Source: SAR324 cluster bacterium (GTDB taxonomy: Bacteria > SAR324 > NAC60-12). From it: a DNA stretch of 64,000 bases. The position numbers and the translations under genes were made by a program. Location of the stretch: NCBI GenBank assembly GCA_028281495.1, contig JANQJU010000029.1, positions 310,001 through 374,000 of the forward strand, in the 5' to 3' direction. Below the pieces are notes generated by a model. That model worked only from the letters and a program-made list of their open reading frames with translations. It was not told the DNA's origin and did not search any database. Shown one piece after another: positions 22,785 to 31,116 of this stretch. Positions within the stretch are counted from its first letter, which is position 1. Each line of letters begins with the position of its first letter.

Positions 22785-25760
22785 ATGACATCAAGACTTG
22801 TGGAAAAATTCTGGCAGCTGGTTTCGACCCAGCCCGATGCTCCTGCCTTAATTACCCAAACTCAAACGATTTCTTATGACGTTCTAGGGAAGGCGGCTCG
22901 GGAAATTGCTCAAAACCTGGGTCCACATCACAATCTCCCTCAAAACCGCATTGTGGTCGTGGGTGAACGAGAGCCTCACATGTTCGCAGCACTATTGGCG
23001 GTCTGGTCGATTGATGCAGCAGTATACATCGCGCGAACCAATGTGAGCGTCCATCGGTTTGAGCAAATACTCGAAGTGCTTCAACCGTCGGCAGTCTTGT
23101 CTTGTGGTGATACGGCGAATGCGCTTCTCCCATCGTGCCTTGAGACAGGACGTACCCTTGCATCTACGGAATTGGGAACAATTCGTATCCATGCCAATAA
23201 GCATCTCGACTTCCATCTTCAGCCCCCCCCTCCTCAGCGAGCCGCTCAAGACACTGCATTGCCGACCCAAGAAGCCTATATTGTTACCACATCGGGAACG
23301 ACAGGTGACCCGAAGTTCATTCCGATTCCTGTCGAGGCCGTGCTCCATTTTGCCCAGGTGACGGCGTCTCGTATTCCCATCCATGTTTCAGATCGAGCTA
23401 CTCAGATTTTTGAACCCACGTTCGACCTGTTTTACTTTGACATTGTCATGACGCTCAATGCAGGAGCCGCCTTGGTCGTGATTCGAGAAGGAGATGTATG
23501 GGCTGCCATTGATCACTGTGTAGAAGCTCAGGCCACGTTATGGTTTTCGGTGCCGTCCTTGGCCTTTATGTTAGAAGCCACCGGTCGCTTGCAGCGTCAA
23601 CCTTTACCTCCTTTGCGTCGAATCCTTTTTTGTGGTGAAGCACTACCCCAATCCTTGGCACACGCTTGGGCTTCCAGCTTTCCCTCAGCCATGATTGAAA
23701 ATCTATATGGTCCGGCAGAAGCAACCATTGCATGCTCCCATTTCCGATTCTTAAAATCGAATCAAGCCCCGTCAGGAATCGTCTCCATCGGAACAGCAAA
23801 TGAGGGTTTGTCGATGCAAGTTAGAGACTCCGAAGGAAAACTCCAAGAATACGGCGAAGGTGAACTTTGTGTTGCAGGACCTCAGTTGATGCTGGGTTAC
23901 CTTCCTGTTTCAGGCAAGGCCCCACCCTCTCCCTTCATCCAACAGAAGGATGTGGTTTACTACCGAACCGGGGATCACGTTGAATCCCGCCCCAATCAAC
24001 CGTTGCGCTTTTACGGCAGAATTGACCGACAATTCAAATATGCAGGACGGCGAATTCAGTCCGAGGAGATAGAGGCCGTAATCAGTTCGGTGCCAGAAGT
24101 GGCCGAAGTGGTTGTCATCCCTGAAACTCATGACAATGAGGAATTGGTTTCTGGTATTTGCGCATTCTGGCGTAAACGAAATGACGTCAATTCACCGGAT
24201 ACAGATGCCGTGACAGTTCGTATTCGGGAAGGGGTGCAGGAAAAGTTGGGTCGGTATTTTGTCCCAACAAGAATCGTCAACGTGCAGGGCATCCCCAAAA
24301 ACATCAACGGGAAAGTGGATTATAATGCCATGTCACGGAAATTGACCTCATTATCAACTCAACACTCCGTAGTTGGTGAACATTCTGTCGTCCACGAACA
24401 TGCTGTCGTCCACGAACATGCTGTCATCCGTCAACGCACTGTTGTCCGTCCACACGCTGATTTGCAGTCATCACAAGCGATCAAGACGATTGCCACCGCT
24501 CTTTCTGTACCGATTCAGGAACTAGACAATATCAAAGGGATTCACGATCACCCCCGTTGGGATTCATTGGGGCATATGGCGGTGGTGGCTCAATTGTCCG
24601 CAACCATTGGCATGGAGGTTCGGCCAGAAGCGTGTTTTACGGTGGCGGCCATTGAAAAGTTCTTGACCGGGCACTATTTGGAAGAATCTCCGATCCATCA
24701 AATCCGAAGAGGCCTTCATGGTATTTATTTGGACCGCACGAGCATTAGCGAGATCAACCACAGGGGGAATCGACTCAGCTATCGGGGACACGATGTACAG
24801 GAATTAGCCACAGCACAAAATTTTGTGGAAGTGGCCATTCTCTTGAATGCGGGAAAGCTGCCCTCGGAAGCGATGGTTCAGCAAGCTAAAATTCAACTCG
24901 AGCAGGGGTATGCCTGTCCTAATCCAATTCCTCAAGGAAGGGCAGTGGCTGCGATGGCAGCGAGTTTGTTGACGGCCAACGAAGAGTGCTCTCACGCTTT
25001 CCAAACCCATCCTCAAGTGGTGACTTTGTGGGTGATTGGTCGTTGCCTCGCAGCCTTAGGCGCGACTCAATCCACATTAAAGAAAGGCATTGCACCCGCT
25101 CTCTTGGAAGCACACGGGCTTTCTCACAACGAGCTGGAATGCCGTATTTTGGAATGTTGTTTGACCATTTTTGCAGAACATGGGGCTTGTGCCTCCACTA
25201 CAGCCCTACGGTGTGCAAGCAGTTCCGGCTCGGATCCTGCGCTCGCTTTATCAGCGGCTCTTTCCACATTTGATGGTCCGTTACATGGCGGCTCCGTACG
25301 TGAAGTCGCTCGCATGCTGCATCAAGACCAAGGCATTCCTGGCGATCACTGGCGTCATGCGATTGCACGCCTCGAAACTGGGAAAGTTGTTCCCGGATTT
25401 GGGCATCGTATCTACCAACGGGAAGATCCTCGCAGCAGTATCATACGAGGTCTGTTGGCTGAGTTGCCCCACGGGCCAAAGCTGGTGCAGGCTATTGATA
25501 AACTGGCAGATGAAGCGGCTTCTGCCACGAAGGGCCGGCTGTTTCCCAATGTGGACTTATTTGGGGCTTGTGTACTCACTCAGTTGGGATTTCGTCCTGA
25601 AGTCATGACTTCTGTTTTTGCAACCGCCCGCATTGCCGGATGGGTGGCCCATTTGTTTGAGCAAACCCGACACAACGTGCTGATACGGCCTCATCTCTTG
25701 TACGATGCCTCATTCGATTCTGGAACCGACCCAGAACCCAAGCTCCAACCTCGCCGTTAG
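22785..25760 (+). CDS. adenylation domain - acyl carrier domain - citrate synthase domain fusion protein
   Basis: A 991-residue, three-part enzyme. Residues 1-525: an AMP-forming adenylation domain with TTSGTTGDPK (168-177), NLYGPAEAT (307-315), YRTGD (393-397), GRIDRQFKYAGRR and the A10 lysine K510; Asp214 sits in the A4 position. Residues 526-560: a repeat linker. About 565-632: a carrier domain with phosphopantetheine Ser594 in WDSLGHM. About 640-975: a complete citrate synthase domain with His834 (GPLHGG), His874 (GFGHRIY) and Asp923 (PNVDLFG), the three catalytic residues, plus H799 and R968 at oxaloacetate-binding positions. It probably loads an acid onto the carrier and condenses the thioester with a 2-oxoacid. 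The downstream gene is a GH3 amide synthetase. The ATG at 22785 lacks a strong Shine-Dalgarno. Confidence 0.9.
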   Translation: MTSRLVEKFWQLVSTQPDAPALITQTQTISYDVLGKAAREIAQNLGPHHNLPQNRIVVVGEREPHMFAALLAVWSIDAAVYIARTNVSVHRFEQILEVLQPSAVLSCGDTANALLPSCLETGRTLASTELGTIRIHANKHLDFHLQPPPPQRAAQDTALPTQEAYIVTTSGTTGDPKFIPIPVEAVLHFAQVTASRIPIHVSDRATQIFEPTFDLFYFDIVMTLNAGAALVVIREGDVWAAIDHCVEAQATLWFSVPSLAFMLEATGRLQRQPLPPLRRILFCGEALPQSLAHAWASSFPSAMIENLYGPAEATIACSHFRFLKSNQAPSGIVSIGTANEGLSMQVRDSEGKLQEYGEGELCVAGPQLMLGYLPVSGKAPPSPFIQQKDVVYYRTGDHVESRPNQPLRFYGRIDRQFKYAGRRIQSEEIEAVISSVPEVAEVVVIPETHDNEELVSGICAFWRKRNDVNSPDTDAVTVRIREGVQEKLGRYFVPTRIVNVQGIPKNINGKVDYNAMSRKLTSLSTQHSVVGEHSVVHEHAVVHEHAVIRQRTVVRPHADLQSSQAIKTIATALSVPIQELDNIKGIHDHPRWDSLGHMAVVAQLSATIGMEVRPEACFTVAAIEKFLTGHYLEESPIHQIRRGLHGIYLDRTSISEINHRGNRLSYRGHDVQELATAQNFVEVAILLNAGKLPSEAMVQQAKIQLEQGYACPNPIPQGRAVAAMAASLLTANEECSHAFQTHPQVVTLWVIGRCLAALGATQSTLKKGIAPALLEAHGLSHNELECRILECCLTIFAEHGACASTTALRCASSSGSDPALALSAALSTFDGPLHGGSVREVARMLHQDQGIPGDHWRHAIARLETGKVVPGFGHRIYQREDPRSSIIRGLLAELPHGPKLVQAIDKLADEAASATKGRLFPNVDLFGACVLTQLGFRPEVMTSVFATARIAGWVAHLFEQTRHNVLIRPHLLYDASFDSGTDPEPKLQPRR
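24360..24449. repeat. 18-bp tandem repeat, 5 degenerate copies, in the linker
   Basis: Units begin at 24360, 24378 (GAACATTCTGTCGTCCAC), 24396, 24414 and 24432. They code for a hexapeptide of the form E-H-x-V-V/I-H/R in the linker between the adenylation and carrier domains of the citrate-synthase fusion enzyme (residues about 526-555). The two central copies differ at one base, so they are recent duplications. Confidence 0.92.
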
Positions 25761-25796
25761 TTGTTCCTTCAACACCTTCCCACAGGATTTTTCAGT

Positions 25797-27482
25797 ATGA
25801 AGCAATTCCTCCTCAACCGGTTATTCTTTGAAATAGCTCGGGTCGCCCGATCCAATTTCGTACGCCAAACCCGAAACACGGCAACCGTCCAGAACCAATT
25901 TTTACTTCAGTTCATTTATGATCACCGAAATACGGTTTTGGGTCAGGAATTGGGGCTAGATCAGATCAAAGATGCGGATGCGTTTCGTAGCAAAATTCCG
26001 GTGCTGCCGTACAATCACTACCGGCCTTTTATCGACCGAATTTGGAAAGGCGAACAAAATGTGATGAATCCGGATCCGGTCATCTTCCTCACGGTGAGCA
26101 GCGCCACGACTGGAAAACGGAAACTGACTCCGGTGACTCGTCGCTCCCACAAAATCCGCAACCGTGCTCGACGGGCAAGCACGGGTTTTTTTGGGTCGGC
26201 CATCAAACAACAAAATCTAAAAATTGGCCCCATCTTGCTCACCAACACAGCTACGATCATCGAACGTACGGATAGCGGAGTTCCGGTGGGCGCTGCCAGT
26301 GCTATCGACCTTATTCTCAATCAACGGTCCTACCGAGGAAGAAATTTGTTTCCGTACCCGTATGATGCTTTTTTGATCGAAAACAATGTGGTCCGTCACT
26401 ACGTGTGTTTGCTATTTGCTTTACAAGAAGTTGGCTTACGCATCATTTCCGGAAACTTCCCCACGTTTGTGCTCAATGCCGCGGTGATGCTTGAAAGATT
26501 TCAAGACTTCCTCGTCGATGATGTCGAACGAGGAACTTTTGCAGACTGGGTGGAACTGCCTGATTTGGTGCGTGCCAATTTGGGTCAAGTTTTACGACCT
26601 GATCCTGCCAGAGCCAAACAGCTCCGGCATATCATCGAAAAAACGGGCCGTCTCACCCCTCAAGCGATTTGGCCGGATTTGACCGCAGTTGTCACAGCGC
26701 GGGGTGCCCCGTCGTATCATTACTTTCGTAAGTTTCCTGAATATTTTGGAGAGATTCCGGTCTTTGGTGGGATCTACGGCGCTGCGGAAGCGATCTATGG
26801 GATCTATCACGATTTTGATAACGATGAGGCGGTGCTCCCGGTCAACACCGCTTTTTTCGAATTCGTTCCTGAATCGGAATGGGACAAGGAATTTCCCAAC
26901 ACACTGTTGCCTTCAGAAACCCAAGCAGGGCACCTGTACCGGGTCCTGGTCACCAACTATGCGGGGTTTTATCGATACGATTCAGGCGACATCGTCAAAG
27001 TGTTGGGAACCTATGAAGGCGCTCCGACTCTGACTTTCATTCGGCGTAAAGGAGGCCAATTGTCATCCATCTCGGAAAAGACGACCGAGTGGCATGTGGA
27101 TCAGGCAATGGGGAGGCTTCAAGACCGCTTTGGTATCACCTTGGAGGATTATTGTGTTGCCCTCGCCGAGGATACGTTTCCGCCGCATTACTTGTTGAAT
27201 GTCGAACTAAGACCGAATGAAACCTTGCCCAATCCTGTAGAAATCATTGACGCTTTTGATCAAATATTGAAGGAGGTCCAAGATCGATATCGAGCGAGGC
27301 GCATCGACTACATCCCCCCACCGCGTCTGCGCATTTTGGCTCCTGGAAGCTTTGCCAAGTTGCGTGCAAGTCTCATCAGTACCCCCGGATCGGATACGAA
27401 TATCAAACCCCGACACCTCGCCGAGAATCGCAGTTATTTGGCAGATCTCACCGTCTTGGAAGAAATCCAATCAAGCCATTGA
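25797..27482 (+). CDS. GH3-family acyl-amide synthetase-like protein
   Basis: A 561-residue member of the GH3 (auxin-responsive) family, acyl-adenylate-forming enzymes that conjugate an acid to an amino acid or amine. ATP-binding motifs are visible: SSATTGKRKLTPVT near residues 102-115, YGAAEAIYGI near 330, YRYDSGDIVKV near 400 and a C-terminal lysine in SFAKLRASL. Length is close to the family norm of 550-600. It begins 36 bp after the citrate-synthase fusion gene and is probably in the same transcript, so it may attach an amine to the product of that enzyme. The ATG at 25797 aligns best with the family; an in-frame alternative at 25761 is only 12 codons longer. Substrates unknown. Confidence 0.87.
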   Translation: MKQFLLNRLFFEIARVARSNFVRQTRNTATVQNQFLLQFIYDHRNTVLGQELGLDQIKDADAFRSKIPVLPYNHYRPFIDRIWKGEQNVMNPDPVIFLTVSSATTGKRKLTPVTRRSHKIRNRARRASTGFFGSAIKQQNLKIGPILLTNTATIIERTDSGVPVGAASAIDLILNQRSYRGRNLFPYPYDAFLIENNVVRHYVCLLFALQEVGLRIISGNFPTFVLNAAVMLERFQDFLVDDVERGTFADWVELPDLVRANLGQVLRPDPARAKQLRHIIEKTGRLTPQAIWPDLTAVVTARGAPSYHYFRKFPEYFGEIPVFGGIYGAAEAIYGIYHDFDNDEAVLPVNTAFFEFVPESEWDKEFPNTLLPSETQAGHLYRVLVTNYAGFYRYDSGDIVKVLGTYEGAPTLTFIRRKGGQLSSISEKTTEWHVDQAMGRLQDRFGITLEDYCVALAEDTFPPHYLLNVELRPNETLPNPVEIIDAFDQILKEVQDRYRARRIDYIPPPRLRILAPGSFAKLRASLISTPGSDTNIKPRHLAENRSYLADLTVLEEIQSSH

Positions 27483-27535
27483 AGGGTTCGCCTGGGCGAT
27501 GAGATCCAGACCTGTTTCCACGCAATGGCTTGATT
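27469..27535. repeat. perfect 13-bp inverted repeat at the end of the GH3 gene
   Basis: AATCAAGCCATTG at 27469-27481 is the exact reverse complement of CAATGGCTTGATT at 27523-27535, leaving a 41-base loop. The left arm spans the final codons of the GH3-like gene and its stop codon. There is no following T-tract, so it is not a classic terminator, but a stem-loop at the 3' end of the transcript is possible. Confidence 0.85.
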
Positions 27536-27561
27536 CTATGGGGTCGCTTGTTGTCCAATAA

Positions 27562-27617
27562 CATTATTCCTTAAGCATTATTCCTTAAGCATTATTTCTT
27601 TCGCATAATTCCTTTAG
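27562..27617. repeat. 14-bp tandem repeat, 4 copies
   Basis: Units of CATTATTCCTTAAG begin at 27562 and 27576 (identical); more degenerate copies begin at 27590 and 27604. The array lies in the 163-bp gap between the GH3-like gene and the AAA/PD-(D/E)XK gene, 28 bp before the latter's ATG. Confidence 0.92.
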
Positions 27618-27645
27618 CCAACTCATACCCCTCATAGGATACCCG

Positions 27646-29331
27646 ATGGATCGACGAAACATTCCGATTGGAACCGATGACTTTCGGAAGCTGCGCAGCC
27701 ATGGTCGTTATTACGTCGACAAAACGGCATTGATCCGCGAATTTTGGGATGATGGAGCCGAAGTGCTTTTACTCACACGTCCTCGTAGATTCGGTAAAAC
27801 CTTGAACCTTTCGATGCTTCGGTACTTCTTCGAAAAGGGCAACGAGGGTTCAGGCTCCTTATTTGAAGGCCTCACCGTATCGAATGATGACGTCATGATG
27901 GCCGAGCAGGGTCAATATGCTGTGATCTACTTGGATTTCAAAAGCATCAAATTCTTGGAATGGAAAGAAGCCCTGAGCGGAATTCGAAACCTACTCAAGA
28001 AAACCTGTCAACGATTGGAAATACAATACCCCACCGCACAACTGTCCGATTTTCGTGACATGGATCAACCCGATTTCCCTCTAGATCGGGTTCAGTCATC
28101 GATGTTGGACCTCTGCGAAGCCTTGCATCAAGCAACCGGACAGCCGGTTTTAGTCTTCATCGACGAATACGATTCTCCTTTGTTGGAGGCTTGGATTTCA
28201 GGGTACTATGAAGAGATGTCCACGTTTTTACGAGGCCTGTTGGGTTCTCTACTCAAAGGAAACCCCTACCTTAAAAAAGCCATGTTGACTGGCATTTTAA
28301 GAGTTGCCAAGGAATCTATATTTTCTGATCTGAACAACCTGGACGTGTATTCAATTTTGGCTCCTGAATTCAGCCAATATTTTGGATTCACCTCGTCTGA
28401 AGTGGAAAAGGTTCTAAATGATTTTGAGATGGATCCGTCTCGTCAGCAGGTTTTACAAGAATGGTACAATGGATATTTGTTTGGTGAGGAAGTGATTTAC
28501 AACCCTTGGTCGATCTTGGAGTACGTTAAACACCAACCTCAATTTCCTCAACGTTACTGGGCCAATACGGGTGGGAACGCGATTGTGCGGCAATTGATCT
28601 TGGAAGGCACGAACGCAGATATTCAACAGGATATGGAAATGTTGCTCCAAGACCAATGTATCGAAGGCTTATCCCTGGACGAACATATCGTGCTTAGAGA
28701 CATTCGTGGAAATCGCGAAGAGCTATGGAGCTTTCTCACCTTCAGTGGTTATCTGAAGCCGACCAATCCGCGTTGGGATGAGTTTGAATCCTGCACCGTC
28801 TACGACCTCGTGAGTCCGAATCGCGAAGTTCGCGAGTTTTATCGGCATACCGTTCGCGACTGGTTACGGCATCAAATTGGCCGAACCCAATTGGAAGGAT
28901 TGCTCAACACACTTGTTCAGAAAGACTGGCCCATCTTCCATCAACGGTTGCAAGATCTTGTTCTACACACATTGAGCTTTCACGATACGGCTGGAATCGC
29001 ACCTGAAAAAGTGTATCACGCCTTTATACTCGGACTCCTTCTCAGTTTGCCGGATTACAAGGTGCAATCAAATCGAGAAAGTGGCTATGGACGATATGAC
29101 GCAATCGTGATTCCAAACAATCCAAAGAAGCCAGGTTTCGTGTTTGAGTTCAAACGGATTCAACCACCCCACGAAACCCACTCGGATGTCGCAATGGAAT
29201 CGGCTTTACATCAAATCCAAACTCAAGACTATGCGGCACAACTACGAGCTGAAGGAGTCAGGGATATCACAGGGATTGGAATCGTGATTGATGGCAAACA
29301 GATTTGGGTCGATACGGTGACGCTAGGATAA
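27646..29331 (+). CDS. AAA-ATPase-like / PD-(D/E)XK nuclease-superfamily protein
   Basis: A 561-residue protein of the PF09820-PF08011 type. It opens with IPIGTDDFRKL...YYVDKTALIREF, the family hallmark; then a Walker A-like RPRRFGKTLN near 45-54, Walker B-like VFIDEYDSP near 170-178, and a C-terminal PD-(D/E)XK-like fold with GYGRYD near 483 and FEFKRI near 502. Such genes are widespread, often multicopy, in varied genomes and have been suggested to be mobile or addictive; their function is not established. The neighbouring genes are unrelated and a 14-bp tandem array lies just upstream, which fits a recent insertion, though no flanking terminal repeats are visible. Confidence 0.9.
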   Translation: MDRRNIPIGTDDFRKLRSHGRYYVDKTALIREFWDDGAEVLLLTRPRRFGKTLNLSMLRYFFEKGNEGSGSLFEGLTVSNDDVMMAEQGQYAVIYLDFKSIKFLEWKEALSGIRNLLKKTCQRLEIQYPTAQLSDFRDMDQPDFPLDRVQSSMLDLCEALHQATGQPVLVFIDEYDSPLLEAWISGYYEEMSTFLRGLLGSLLKGNPYLKKAMLTGILRVAKESIFSDLNNLDVYSILAPEFSQYFGFTSSEVEKVLNDFEMDPSRQQVLQEWYNGYLFGEEVIYNPWSILEYVKHQPQFPQRYWANTGGNAIVRQLILEGTNADIQQDMEMLLQDQCIEGLSLDEHIVLRDIRGNREELWSFLTFSGYLKPTNPRWDEFESCTVYDLVSPNREVREFYRHTVRDWLRHQIGRTQLEGLLNTLVQKDWPIFHQRLQDLVLHTLSFHDTAGIAPEKVYHAFILGLLLSLPDYKVQSNRESGYGRYDAIVIPNNPKKPGFVFEFKRIQPPHETHSDVAMESALHQIQTQDYAAQLRAEGVRDITGIGIVIDGKQIWVDTVTLG

Positions 29332-29394
29332 GCTGACAAAGAAGGCAATTTTGGAGAAGACAACCCCCATTTTCGGCTGAAAGGAGAAAGTACT

Positions 29395-29715
29395 GTGAAT
29401 CATTATCAAGAAGCGAAACAGCATTTCATTGCTTGCCACCAGCACCCGATCAATCGCGGGCTGCATCATTTAGTGAATGTCATTGCCATCGTGGGTATCG
29501 TATACCTGCTTTTTGATTGGAGAGTCAGCGTCGTCTGTTTGATCCTGACCCAAGTATTGGCCATTGGTGGACATCTCTTATTTGAAAAAAACAAACCGGC
29601 GTTTTTGAAGTATCCAGGGATTGTGATCATCGCATCGATGGTCTGGTCTTTCGAAAACTGGTTTGGCTTGAAATCCCTCTTGAAACCCCAATCTACGGAG
29701 AACCGCGATGTATAA
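29395..29715 (+). CDS. Mpo1-like (DUF962) small membrane protein
   Basis: A 106-residue protein with a GTG start and AAAGGAG upstream. It shows the DUF962 signatures: HxxPINRGLHH near residues 17-25 and GHLLFEKNKPAFLKYP near 58-73, with two or three hydrophobic spans. The yeast member Mpo1 is an Fe-dependent dioxygenase that alpha-oxidises 2-hydroxy fatty acids from phytosphingosine, using conserved histidines. The stop overlaps the ATG of the amidohydrolase by 8 bp, so they are co-translated. The lipid-degradation role here is inferred from the family and would fit the ceramide locus about 10 kb away. Confidence 0.8.
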   Translation: MNHYQEAKQHFIACHQHPINRGLHHLVNVIAIVGIVYLLFDWRVSVVCLILTQVLAIGGHLLFEKNKPAFLKYPGIVIIASMVWSFENWFGLKSLLKPQSTENRDV

Positions 29716-31105
29716 CGGAATTACGGTGATCGATGCCGATGCGCACAAATTAGAAAACCCCATCATTTTTCTGGATCATGTCGATGCCGCCTACCGAGAC
29801 CGGGTCCGTTTGATCGTTGACAATCTGGGAGATCAACGAGTCCAAATCACCGACCGCGATCCCAAAACCGGCCAGGCCGATTTTCAACGAGTCTTTCCAC
29901 AAGCTCAAGGATTGGGCAAAGGCGGATTTCGCAATCTCCATCCACAAACCACTTTGGGCGCCATCTTCAACAAAGAACGTGTTCGGCAAATGGACGAAGA
30001 AGGCATCGACATCCATGTCCTTTTCGGAACGCTCAATTTGACTTTCTCTAGCATCCTGGACCGAGATCTCGCTATCGCCCTTTGTCAAGGTTACAACAAT
30101 TACATTGTCGAGGACTGCCGAGGTTTCGAAGACCGCATCAAACCTATTGGTGTGATTCCATTGCAGGATGTGGAAGCAGCCGTTGCTGAAATGCGCCGCT
30201 GTGTCGAACAATTGGGCATGATTGGAGTTTGTGTCGCACCGAGTTTACCCATCCCTCATCCCAAAGCCCCTGAGGCTTTTCCCGATGTCCGCACCGCCAA
30301 GGCGATCAGTCATCCGGATTTCCGTCCTATTTTAAAAACTGCTGCCGAGTTGGATATTGCCCTCACCCTTCATGGGGGTCCGGGTTCCTATCTGATGGGG
30401 GGTATTTCCGATCATATGGAAACCTTTGTGCTCACTCATATTTTTGTGCAACGCAACCAACAACAACATGCGCTAGCCCGAATGATTTTTGACGGTGCGT
30501 TTGAGGAATTCCCTACCTTGCGCGTTGGTTTCATGGAGGGAGGCTGTGGTTGGCTTCCCGACCTAGCCAATGCGTGTCATGAACATTGGGAAAAACGCAT
30601 CCGCGATTTCGACCCCAAGCATCCCTATCGTCCCGGCTGGGCTGAAGTCACGAAGCATTTGCTTCAAGAAGGGGGCGGCAAGTCGTTGTTCAGCAAAGCA
30701 CGATCTTCTTTTGATCTGCTTTGGAATCGCTCTCAAGACCCCACACAGATCGAAGACGCCAGCCTTTACGAACACTACGATTTGAAACATCGCGACCCAC
30801 TGGAATATTTCCAGCGAGGACAAATCTTTGTTTCCTTCGAGCCTGACGACCCCGGCCCGGTTTACCTACCGGTGGCAATGGGAGAAGTAGGACGTCGCCT
30901 CGCGTGTTTCTCTGCCGATTATGGCCATTGGGATGGAATGCATCAAGGCTGCGTGGAGTACGCTGCTAAAATGACCGACTATGATCGAGACCACTTGACC
31001 GGCCTGTTGTCTGGAAATGCTTTGGCCCTGTATGGAGATCGGCTTCGCAAAATTGTCAGGACCAACCTCGATCAACCAGAGGCTGAAACGGCTTTTGCTG
31101 GCTAA
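29708..31105 (+). CDS. amidohydrolase family protein (ACMSD-like)
   Basis: A 465-residue metal-dependent TIM-barrel hydrolase or decarboxylase. Visible metal-site candidates are DADAH (residues 8-12, the N-terminal D-x-H), HGG near 220, and SADYGHWDG near 408-416 with the conserved Asp. It belongs to the PF04909 (amidohydrolase 2) type. Some members decarboxylate aromatic or oxoacid substrates; the substrate here is not predictable. It overlaps the DUF962 gene and precedes the M28 peptidase by 11 bp, so all three form an operon. Confidence 0.9.
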   Translation: MYNGITVIDADAHKLENPIIFLDHVDAAYRDRVRLIVDNLGDQRVQITDRDPKTGQADFQRVFPQAQGLGKGGFRNLHPQTTLGAIFNKERVRQMDEEGIDIHVLFGTLNLTFSSILDRDLAIALCQGYNNYIVEDCRGFEDRIKPIGVIPLQDVEAAVAEMRRCVEQLGMIGVCVAPSLPIPHPKAPEAFPDVRTAKAISHPDFRPILKTAAELDIALTLHGGPGSYLMGGISDHMETFVLTHIFVQRNQQQHALARMIFDGAFEEFPTLRVGFMEGGCGWLPDLANACHEHWEKRIRDFDPKHPYRPGWAEVTKHLLQEGGGKSLFSKARSSFDLLWNRSQDPTQIEDASLYEHYDLKHRDPLEYFQRGQIFVSFEPDDPGPVYLPVAMGEVGRRLACFSADYGHWDGMHQGCVEYAAKMTDYDRDHLTGLLSGNALALYGDRLRKIVRTNLDQPEAETAFAG

Positions 31106-31116
31106 ACTGAGGTCCA

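Noticed and set aside
27646..29331. Insertion sequence or transposase
   Set aside because: The protein is of the AAA-ATPase-like/PD-(D/E)XK family, not a transposase, and no terminal inverted repeats with target duplications flank it.
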